Origin: an uncultured Oscillospiraceae bacterium
Lineage (GTDB): Bacteria > Bacillota > Clostridia > Oscillospirales > Acutalibacteraceae
Direction of reading: 5' to 3'
NCBI GenBank assembly: GCA_900546265.1
Contig: URCA01000006.1
Coordinates: 62,001 to 126,000, forward strand
DNA: 64,000 bases
The position numbers and the translations under genes were made by a program. Numbering within the stretch: the first letter of the stretch is position 1; each line of letters begins with the position of its first letter. Shown here one piece after another: positions 41,604 through 49,057 of the stretch. The notes under the pieces are model-generated. The model was not told the origin of the DNA, made no database searches, and worked only from the letters and a program-made list of their open reading frames with translations.

Positions 41604-43577
41604 TCAGGCCTCTTTGTGCAGACGGACATATTGACTGCGGTAGGCAAAGGGCTGGAACGCCCGGCCGCCGCCTTCATAAAATTTGGAGAACAGCTCCACA
41701 TACTGGAGCCGCAGGGTATGGACATACGCGCCCAGCGCGTTGATACCCAGGTTGAGGGTATGCCCCACCAGGAAGATGACCGCGAAGGGGATGAGCCCGG
41801 CGATCCCCCCGCCGAACATGGAGCCCAGCAGGTTGAACACCATCCCCATGACCCCGGTGGTCAGACCAAGGGCCATCAGCCGCGAATAAGACATCAGGTC
41901 GCTGACGTAGCTGGTCACATCGTAGAGACTGGCCACGCCGGAGAGCACCTTCATGGGGCCTTTCTTTTTGCGGCCCTGGGTGAGGACCAGCCCGAGCAGG
42001 GAGACGGCGGCCAGACCGCCACCCACTTTCACGAGCACCGCCGCTGCGGGAAGGGCCATTCCCCCCGCAAGCAGGGCGAAGCCGACGAGGGCGGTCATCC
42101 AGAAGCCGGTGTCGAACACGGCGCCCAGGCGGTCGCCGGCACGCCACTGCATATAGAACTTCACGCCCATACCGGTCAGAATCTGCACAAAGCCCAGGCC
42201 GACGCCCAGAACCAGCAGCATCACCGCGTCGGGAATCGGATCGATGAGCTTGGGCATGGTCCAATCGATGTGGAAAAAGGTTTTGGCGATGGTTTCCGGC
42301 GCGTTGCCGAAGAAGCTGCCGAACACCAGACCCCAGAGAATGGTGGACACCCCGCAGTTGCGGAACAGCCGCAGATTGCGGGCCATGGCCTCCTCGGGGC
42401 GGCATTTGCGCAGCAGGAAGGCCGCGCCCAGAACCAGCAGCAGACCGTAACCGGCGTCGGACAGCATCATGCCGAAAAACAGGTAATAAAAGAAGCTGAC
42501 CACCGGCGTGGGGTCGATATCACTGGGCAGAGGCATGGCGTACATTTCGGTTATGGATTCAGCGGGGGCGGCGAATGCGTTGTTATACAGCTTGACCGGG
42601 GCCTCCTCGGGATCCCCGTCCTCCGTCTCCAGCACGCAGGGACACAGGGCTTCCAGCTGCCGCTGCACCAGCGGAATATCCACCGCCGGGATCCAGCCGG
42701 TCAGCAGGAAAGCGTGACGACTGTGGCCGAGCGCCCCGATGGCCCGGTATTTATCCGCCCGGGCTGTAAAATAGTCGGCGACCAGTTCCATATCCCGCCG
42801 CTTTTCGGCCAGGGCTTCCAGTTCCCGGGCCATTTCCGCCTCCCGCGTACGCAGGGCGGTCAGCTTGTCCTCCAGCCGCCGCTTTTCCTCGGCGGGAAGC
42901 TGAGAGGACGCGCCGGCGGGGCGGGCGAAACCCAGGGCGCGCAGTGCCTGCTCCATGGCGGCGGCCTGCCGCTTGGGGCACAACAGGAACACACAGGTCT
43001 GCTCCTGCGCGGCGGAGAGCACCTCCCCGTCGAACAGCAGCCGCTCGTTGCTTTCCGCCAGCGCGGCGGCCAGGCTTTCCAGCGTGAACAGCCCCGTCAG
43101 GGTGCCAATAAAGGCGGCTGTGGAACGGGTGCCGGAGAACCGGAAGGACACGTCCAGCCCCTCCCAAGCCTCCAGCTGAGCGGCCGCGGCGCGCAGCCGC
43201 ACCCGTTCCGCCGCTTCCTCCGCCAGCTGCCGCTGGATCGTCAGCACTCGCTGACAATCCTTCATCACGGCGGTGCTTTTACCCGCGGCGGCGTCCAGTT
43301 CTTCCTCCGAGACCTCCCGCCGGCCGGACAGGGCGGCCAGAAGGCCCTGCTTTTCAGGGAGCCTTTCCTTTAAATAGTCCAGCGCCTGCCGGGCGGTCTG
43401 CGCGGAGCGCTCAAAGCCCTGGGCCTGCGCGTCCATATCCAGCCGGTCAAAGCCGTCCGGCGGCTGTTCCTCCGCCTCAATTTCCACGGCCCCGAGCCTC
43501 TGCAGCTTTTCCATCAGAGGCTTCCTGTCCTTGCGCAGAGCCAGCAGGCGGATGCGTTTCATCTGCAGTTTCGCCAT
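41604..43577 (-). CDS. atpI: V-type ATP synthase subunit I (a-subunit)
   Basis: Membrane stator subunit, 657 residues. A long coiled N-terminal half (to about residue 350) reaches up to the peripheral stalks; the C-terminal half has seven or eight membrane helices, with SYSRLMALGLTTGVM carrying the essential arginine and FFYYLFFGMMLSDAGYGLL the first helix. ATG 43577 follows GGAGGTGAC. Confidence 0.95.
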   Translation of the reverse strand: MAKLQMKRIRLLALRKDRKPLMEKLQRLGAVEIEAEEQPPDGFDRLDMDAQAQGFERSAQTARQALDYLKERLPEKQGLLAALSGRREVSEEELDAAAGKSTAVMKDCQRVLTIQRQLAEEAAERVRLRAAAAQLEAWEGLDVSFRFSGTRSTAAFIGTLTGLFTLESLAAALAESNERLLFDGEVLSAAQEQTCVFLLCPKRQAAAMEQALRALGFARPAGASSQLPAEEKRRLEDKLTALRTREAEMARELEALAEKRRDMELVADYFTARADKYRAIGALGHSRHAFLLTGWIPAVDIPLVQRQLEALCPCVLETEDGDPEEAPVKLYNNAFAAPAESITEMYAMPLPSDIDPTPVVSFFYYLFFGMMLSDAGYGLLLVLGAAFLLRKCRPEEAMARNLRLFRNCGVSTILWGLVFGSFFGNAPETIAKTFFHIDWTMPKLIDPIPDAVMLLVLGVGLGFVQILTGMGVKFYMQWRAGDRLGAVFDTGFWMTALVGFALLAGGMALPAAAVLVKVGGGLAAVSLLGLVLTQGRKKKGPMKVLSGVASLYDVTSYVSDLMSYSRLMALGLTTGVMGMVFNLLGSMFGGGIAGLIPFAVIFLVGHTLNLGINALGAYVHTLRLQYVELFSKFYEGGGRAFQPFAYRSQYVRLHKEA

Positions 43578-43637
43578 AGCGTGTCACCTCCGGCGTATCG
43601 TTAGGGATACAAAGCCTATCCGCCAATTCCTGACGGC

Positions 43638-43958
43638 TTAGGCATCGTCCGCGAGCAGCCTTTCGGCCGCCAGACGGATCACCGCGTCCCGGCGGGCTAT
43701 GGCGCGCTCGGTCAGCTCTCGGCAAGCGGACGCGGCCTCTTCCTCCGCGGCGCGTCGGATGGCCTCGCCCTCCGCCCGGGCGCTGCGCAGGCCCTCGTCC
43801 CGCCGGCTCTGCGCCTCATCGAGAATTCGGCGCCGATCGGCGGCCGCTTCCTCTCCGGCCTGCCGCAGCCGGGCGGACGCTTGTTCGTCGCCCTGCCGCT
43901 CGATATTCTCGGCCTCGCGTTCCGCCTGCCGAATCCGTTCCACCAGTTCCGCCGCCAT
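43638..43958 (-). CDS. atpH: V-type ATP synthase subunit H (peripheral-stalk G-like)
   Basis: A 106-residue coiled coil, charged and Ala-rich (LVERIRQAEREAENIERQG). It pairs with subunit E to form the peripheral stalks. As first gene in the operon it marks the promoter-proximal end. Start ATG 43958 follows AAAAGGAG; the longer frame lacks support. Confidence 0.88.
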   Translation of the reverse strand: MAAELVERIRQAEREAENIERQGDEQASARLRQAGEEAAADRRRILDEAQSRRDEGLRSARAEGEAIRRAAEEEAASACRELTERAIARRDAVIRLAAERLLADDA

Positions 43959-44396
43959 GGGACCTCGCTCCTTTTCCGTTTCATCTGTGCCGAAATTCAA
44001 TATCTTTACTATTTTACTGCATTTGTGCACGGAAGTCCAGTTTTATCCAGAAAAATTCAAGGCAATTTGCCGTCGGTCTAGTATACCCGCAATTTGGAGG
44101 AATTTTTCCGATTTTTTGCAGGCGGCCTATGGAATTGGCCTGAGGGAGTATGGTATACTGGAGGCACTGAGGTTTTTGGCGGGATTTGTCGAACCCGCTG
44201 GTTCCCGTGCATGTTTTCCAGTATAAAGAATTCCCGCTCAAAATACCAGCCACAGATTCTTGAATTCTTGTCGAATTCTCAACACGCGTCTCTTATTTTG
44301 TTGAGTCCTTCGGTAAACTTTTTGTGAACGACCGGCATCTACAGATAAAGGACTGGTTTTCAGGCGGGGCTCCCCGCGCAGAAAGGACGGATGGCC
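43959..44396. other. 438-nt intergenic region between divergent V-ATPase and CotH operons
   Basis: It holds a possible minus-strand promoter at 44011-44039 (TGGACT, 17 nt, TAAAAT) for the V-ATPase operon and a possible plus-strand -10 element TATACT at 44154 with a weak -35 (TGGAAT, 18 nt upstream) for the CotH operon. The stretch is AT-rich relative to its surroundings. No ORF or RNA is convincing. Confidence 0.5.
44011..44039 (-). promoter_or_regulatory. Candidate promoter of the V-ATPase operon
   Basis: TGGACT and TAAAAT separated by 17 nt, about 50 nt upstream of the first start codon. The -35 is a poor match. Confidence 0.4.
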
Positions 44397-47354
44397 ATGC
44401 AGCCAGAGGATTTTGAAAAAACCAAACGTTCCAGCGGACCGCTGAGGCTGATCGCGTTTTCCGCCGCCGGTTTTATCCTGCTGGGGGCGCTGGCCGTCGC
44501 GGCCGGGAACTGCGCGGTGCAGACCGGCGGAACGCCCGCCGCCGCGTCACCCCTGCAGATTTCCGAATATATGAGCAGCAACAACGCTGTACCCGACAGC
44601 GCGGGAACCTTCAGCGACTGGGTGGAGGTGACAAACGCCGGGGACACGGCCCTATCCCTGAAGGGGTACGCCCTGGAGAGCGCGAAAAAGACTGGCATGT
44701 TGCCCGACAGGCAGCTTCAGCCCGGGGAGTGCGCCGTGATCTACTGCGACGGGCTGGGCCGGGAGGAGGGGCGCGCGGCCTTCCGGCTGAAGGCGGCCGG
44801 CGGCGAGGAACTGCTGCTCAAGGATCCCGCCGGCAAGACGGTGGACGCGACCACCACCATAGCGCTGGAGACCAACGTGTCCGCCGTCCGGGGAGAGGGG
44901 ATTTTCTCCGCCGCGGCGCGCTACACGCCGGGATACCCCAACACCGACGAGGGCTACGCCGCCTATATGGCGTCCCGCCAGGTCAGCCAGAGTGCTCTGG
45001 TGCTCAGCGAAATCCTGGCGGCCAACACGGTGACCCTGGCCGATGCCGACGGGCAGTTTGCCGACGTTATCGAGATCCGTAACGACTCGAAGGAAACCAT
45101 CCAGCTGGAGCGCTACGGCTTGAGCAACGACAAGGAGCAGCCGCTGAAATGGCAGTTTCCCAAACGGGAGCTGAAGCCGGGAGAAACGCTTCTGGTATTC
45201 GCCTCCGGCAAGGGGCATTCCAGCGACGCGCGGGAGCTGCACGCCCCCTTCAAGCTGGACAAGGCGGCGGACACGGTGGTGCTGGCCGCGCCGGACGGAC
45301 GGATCCTCGACAGCGTGGAAATCAACGGACTGGACAACGACATCGCCCTGGTGCGCGGCGGGGACGGCCAGTGGAGCCGCACAGCGGCGGTATCCCCCGG
45401 GTACCCCAACACGGCGGAGGGGATGGAGGCGTTCTGGAAAGCGCAGGACGCCTCCCGCACGGGGCTGCGCATCAACGAGGTGATGACCCGCAACAACACC
45501 GTCGTGTGCATCGGCGGCCGGCCCTACGACTGGGTGGAGCTGTACAATCCCACCGACAAGCCGATTTCCCTAAAGGGATACACCCTGAGCAACGACACCG
45601 ACACTCCCGGGCGGTTCGCCCTGCCCGACAAGGCGGTGCCCGCAGGCGGGTATCTGGTGATTTACTGCACCGGGGAGACGGTGGACGGCGGCACGCGGTA
45701 CATCCAGGCGAACTTCAAGCTGAACGGTGGGGACGGCGCGGTGGCGCTGTACAAGGACGGAAACATGGTGGACGGCGTCAGCCTGTCGGGTATCCCCATC
45801 GACTGCAGCAAGGGGCGCCGGGAGACGGGAGGCGCGGGGTTCTGGCTGTTCACCAAGCCGACCCTGGGCGCGGCCAACGGCGGCGGAGGCGAGCGGGACC
45901 GGACAGCCACCCCGGTGGCGGCCACCAAGCCCGGGATTTACAACGGCGTGCAGAAAGTGGAGGTTGCCCTGAGCGGGGAGGGTGCGGTATACTATACCCT
46001 GGACGGTTCGGCCCCCACCACGGCGTCGGCCCGGTACACCGGCCCTTTCGCCGTGACCGCTACCACGGCCGTGCGTGCGATAGCGGTCAAGCCAGGGGCG
46101 GTGCCCAGCGACATCCTCACGGCCAGCTATATCGTCAACGAAAACCATCAGATGGACGTGGTCAGCCTCACATCGCCGCCGGACGGGCTGTTCGGTTATG
46201 AAAAGGGCATCTACGCCGTGGGTAAGGGGCAGGCCGATTACCCCAACGAGGGGGCCAACTTCATGCAGCACGGTTACGCCTGGGAGCGGGCGGCCCATGT
46301 GGAGCTGTTCCCCCAGGACAAGGAGGAAGCGGGCTTTTCCGTAGGGTGTGGGGTACGGATTTTCGGCGGCATGTCCCGCACCTATCAGAAAAAGTCCCTG
46401 ACGCTGAAGTTCCGGGACAGCTACGGCGCGAGCCAGCTGGTGTATCCGGTGTTTGCCAGCCGGGACAATCGGGTGTTCGATAATCTGCTGCTCCGCTCCG
46501 GCGGGCAGGACTGGGCCAAGGCCATCATGAAGGATGTCCTGACCACCAGTCTGGCGGACGACACGGATATTCTCGCCAACCAGGCATACCGGCCGGTGGT
46601 GCTGTATATCAACGGGGCCTACTGGGGCATCCACTATATCCGGGAGAAAATCAACGAAGGGTTTATCGCCGCCAACGCCAACGTGTCGGAAGACAGCGTC
46701 AACCTGCTGGTGGCCAACGGCCGGGTGGGCGCGGGCAGCGAGGATTATCAGGCGCTGCTCAGCTACATCAAGGCGCACAGCCCGCTGAACGCAGAGGCGT
46801 ACCGGTATGTCTGCGACCGGATGGACGTGACCAGCTTTGCGGATTATCTCATCACCGAGATGTATTGCGGCAACAAGGATTCAGGGAACATCCGCTGGTA
46901 CCGCTCCAGCGAAACGGACAACAAGTGGCGGTGGATCCTCTACGACACCGACATCACCTACGCGGCCGGCGAAAACTGGGTATGGTTTCTCATCGATCCG
47001 GCAGGCACCGGCACCGGGCAGAATTTCAGCACCGCCCTTATCAACGGGCTGCTGACCAGCGGGGAGTTTCGGCAGCTGTTCTTGGAACGGCTGAAGTTCA
47101 ACATGCAGAACACCTTCCGCACCGACAAGGTGCTGGCCCGCATCGACGAACTGAGCGGGAAGCTCAAGCCGGAAATCGCCCGCAATTATGCCCGGTGGGA
47201 AATCAGCCGCGATTGGAACGCGATGGTAGCCGGGATCCGCTCGTTCGTAGAAAAGCGGCCGGCGACCCTCAAGCAGGAGTTCCTGGACGCGCGGGTGGCC
47301 GCGAAATTTCAATATACGGCGCAGCAGCTGGATGACTGCTTTGCCGGACAGTGA
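44397..47354 (+). CDS. CotH-family kinase-like surface protein with three lamin-tail domains
   Basis: A 985-residue protein with one N-terminal membrane anchor (about 15-38) and an outside portion. Three lamin-tail-like beta domains occur: LQISEYMSSNN, LVLSEILAANTV and LRINEVMTRNN each start one. A chitobiase-type beta module follows (VYYTLDGSAPTT). The C-terminal CotH domain has the kinase-like pattern (GVRIFGGMSRTYQKKSL, LLRSGGQDWAK, NGAYWGIHYIREKINEGF, ILYDTDITYA). CotH proteins phosphorylate spore coat proteins; a similar role at the cell surface is inferred. Start 44397 is preferred over 44391 by spacing from AAAGGA. First of a three-gene operon with VTC and DUF4956 proteins. Confidence 0.88.
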   Translation: MQPEDFEKTKRSSGPLRLIAFSAAGFILLGALAVAAGNCAVQTGGTPAAASPLQISEYMSSNNAVPDSAGTFSDWVEVTNAGDTALSLKGYALESAKKTGMLPDRQLQPGECAVIYCDGLGREEGRAAFRLKAAGGEELLLKDPAGKTVDATTTIALETNVSAVRGEGIFSAAARYTPGYPNTDEGYAAYMASRQVSQSALVLSEILAANTVTLADADGQFADVIEIRNDSKETIQLERYGLSNDKEQPLKWQFPKRELKPGETLLVFASGKGHSSDARELHAPFKLDKAADTVVLAAPDGRILDSVEINGLDNDIALVRGGDGQWSRTAAVSPGYPNTAEGMEAFWKAQDASRTGLRINEVMTRNNTVVCIGGRPYDWVELYNPTDKPISLKGYTLSNDTDTPGRFALPDKAVPAGGYLVIYCTGETVDGGTRYIQANFKLNGGDGAVALYKDGNMVDGVSLSGIPIDCSKGRRETGGAGFWLFTKPTLGAANGGGGERDRTATPVAATKPGIYNGVQKVEVALSGEGAVYYTLDGSAPTTASARYTGPFAVTATTAVRAIAVKPGAVPSDILTASYIVNENHQMDVVSLTSPPDGLFGYEKGIYAVGKGQADYPNEGANFMQHGYAWERAAHVELFPQDKEEAGFSVGCGVRIFGGMSRTYQKKSLTLKFRDSYGASQLVYPVFASRDNRVFDNLLLRSGGQDWAKAIMKDVLTTSLADDTDILANQAYRPVVLYINGAYWGIHYIREKINEGFIAANANVSEDSVNLLVANGRVGAGSEDYQALLSYIKAHSPLNAEAYRYVCDRMDVTSFADYLITEMYCGNKDSGNIRWYRSSETDNKWRWILYDTDITYAAGENWVWFLIDPAGTGTGQNFSTALINGLLTSGEFRQLFLERLKFNMQNTFRTDKVLARIDELSGKLKPEIARNYARWEISRDWNAMVAGIRSFVEKRPATLKQEFLDARVAAKFQYTAQQLDDCFAGQ

Positions 47355-47366
47355 GGAGGCGCCGTT

Positions 47367-48044
47367 ATGGATGGATTTCGGCACGAGAACAAATATTTCA
47401 TCAGCTGGGCGGGATACCAATTCCTGCGCGGGCGGCTGGCCGCCATGCTGGAGACGGACAGCCATGCCGTGCAAAGCGACGGCCGCTACAAAATCCGCAG
47501 CCTGTATTTCGACGATTACAAGCAGAGCGGACTGCTGGACAAGGTGGAGGGGGTGGAGACCCGGGAGAAGTTCCGGATCCGCTTCTACGACATGGATGAC
47601 AGCTTCATCCGGCTGGAATCGAAGCAGAAGCACAACCAGATGACCAAGAAGCAGGCCGCGCCCCTCACACGGGAGCAGACCGATCGCCTGCTGGCCGGCG
47701 ATCTCTGGTTTTTATACGACACCGGGGACCCGTTGCTGAAAAGCTTCTACCTGAAAAGCCGGACCCGCCTGCTCAGGCCGACGGTCCTTGTGGACTACGA
47801 CCGGGAGGCGTATTTGTTCGAGGATGTGCGCATCACGTTCGATCTCGATTTACATACCGGCAACTATGGCACCGATTTGTTCAGCCGGGACTTGTTCACC
47901 GTGCCCGTCCTGCCCGGTGACCGGGTGATCCTGGAGGTCAAGTTCGACGAGCAGCTCCCCTTTGCGGTGCGGCAGCTGCTGCGACCGGTCAACGCCGTGC
48001 GCAGCGCCATTTCAAAATACGAACTGTGCAGACAGTTTCAATAA
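47367..48044 (+). CDS. VTC-domain protein (polyphosphate polymerase-like)
   Basis: A 225-residue protein of the CYTH/VTC superfamily. FRHENKYFIS opens the tunnel fold; basic residues for nucleotide and polyphosphate lie in YKIRSLYFDD, FRIRFYD and RLESKQKHN; the acidic metal site is ILEVKFDE near the C-terminus. Eukaryotic Vtc4 makes polyphosphate from ATP; bacterial stand-alone forms sit beside DUF4956 and CotH genes. AGGAGGCGCCGTT precedes the ATG, 12 nt after the CotH stop. Confidence 0.9.
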   Translation: MDGFRHENKYFISWAGYQFLRGRLAAMLETDSHAVQSDGRYKIRSLYFDDYKQSGLLDKVEGVETREKFRIRFYDMDDSFIRLESKQKHNQMTKKQAAPLTREQTDRLLAGDLWFLYDTGDPLLKSFYLKSRTRLLRPTVLVDYDREAYLFEDVRITFDLDLHTGNYGTDLFSRDLFTVPVLPGDRVILEVKFDEQLPFAVRQLLRPVNAVRSAISKYELCRQFQ

Positions 48045-48059
48045 TGGAGGGTATTCACC

Positions 48060-48725
48060 ATGTTTGACGTTATCAAAAAGAGCGTGCTTGATCAATTCGC
48101 CCAGGGGATTTCCATCGCGGATATGCTCTGGTCGCTGGGCGTGGCTTTCCTCATGGGCCTGTTCATCCTGCTGGTGTATAAGCAGACGTTCCGGGGCGTA
48201 CTGTTCTCCAAGGGGTACGCCTTCTCCCTGGTGCTGCTGGCCATGGTCACGGCGCTGGTCATCCGCACCATCTCCTCCAATCTGGCCCTGTCCCTCGGCA
48301 TGGTGGGCGCCCTTTCCATCGTCCGCTTCCGCACGGCCATCAAGGATCCGGTGGACACGGTGTTCATGTTCTGGTCCATTACCTGCGGCATCATGGCCGG
48401 CGCCGGGCAGTACATCATCGGGGGCTGTGCCTGCTTCGGCGTGGGGCTGCTCTACTTCGTGGTGTCCAAAATCCACGGTAAGAGCAAGGCGCCCTATCTG
48501 CTCGTGGTGCGGTACGACCCGGAGAAATCCGCCAACGTGGGCAAGGCGCTCAAGCTGCTGCCCAAGCATCGGCTGAAATCACGCACCATGACAAGAGCCG
48601 GCGCGGAAATCACGCTGGAGGTGTCCCTCAAGGAGGACGAGATGGCCGTGCTCGACAAGATGCTGTCCGTGGACGGCGTGATGGATGCGAGCCTCATCAG
48701 CTACGAAGGGGAATTCGGGCTGTAA
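48060..48725 (+). CDS. DUF4956 membrane protein
   Basis: A 221-residue protein with four membrane helices in the first 140 residues and a cytoplasmic C-terminal domain of about 80 residues. NLALSLGMVGALSIVRFRTAIKDP is the family's signature (quoted here in part as MVGALSIVRFRTAIK). Function unknown, but consistently linked to VTC proteins; it may export or receive the product. Last gene of the operon. Confidence 0.9.
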   Translation: MFDVIKKSVLDQFAQGISIADMLWSLGVAFLMGLFILLVYKQTFRGVLFSKGYAFSLVLLAMVTALVIRTISSNLALSLGMVGALSIVRFRTAIKDPVDTVFMFWSITCGIMAGAGQYIIGGCACFGVGLLYFVVSKIHGKSKAPYLLVVRYDPEKSANVGKALKLLPKHRLKSRTMTRAGAEITLEVSLKEDEMAVLDKMLSVDGVMDASLISYEGEFGL

Positions 48726-49004
48726 GGCCGGACAACAAAAAGCCACAAAAGTTTTCGCCCGCCTTTTTCAAAAGGCGGTGGGGGCGAGGGGCGAAGCCCC
48801 CGCCGTCCTCCTCAGAGGCCGAAATGTCTTCCCCAAAAGAGCGCAGGAGGGGTGTAAACCGTCCTAGTACGACGCATGCGTCGTGCAGGGGACAGTTTTA
48901 CGGCGGGAACCCTCGCCGGGGGTTCCCCGGTGCGGCGTAACGCGCCGCATCAGGATTCCCCATTTGTACATTTTGCTATTTGGCAAATAGTTTTTCGACA
49001 AGCT
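48726..49004. repeat. Hairpin-rich intergenic element, possible dispersed repeat
   Basis: This gap between convergent operons is full of GC-rich inverted repeats: GCCCGCC...GGCGGTGGGGGC, a perfect 16-nt palindrome ACGACGCATGCGTCGT at 48869-48884, TGCGGCG...CGCCGCA near 48931-48949, and CTATTTGGCAAATAG at 48976-48990. It codes for nothing convincing. It looks like an intergenic repeat unit, but only one copy is in the window. Confidence 0.5.
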
Positions 49005-49042
49005 GAGGGGCGAAGCACCGCATGGTGCTTCGCCCCTCTCTT
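49005..49042. terminator. Bidirectional terminator between CotH operon and FN3 protein gene
   Basis: GAGGGGCGAAGCACC, 4-nt loop, GGTGCTTCGCCCCTC, then TCTTTT: a perfect 15-bp stem. Confidence 0.9.
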
Positions 49043-49057
49043 TTCTGTATGTTGAGA

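Noticed and set aside
41616..43373. A 585-codon plus-strand ORF
   Set aside because: Antisense to V-ATPase subunit I, with His/Gln/Gly-rich low-complexity composition typical of a shadow frame.
44011..44391. Small RNA or riboswitch in the V-ATPase/CotH gap
   Set aside because: No stable conserved-looking structure or terminator was found, only promoter-like elements.
48869..48884. Palindrome as part of a CRISPR or transposon end
   Set aside because: Only one copy, with no spacers, no cas or transposase genes and no target duplication.
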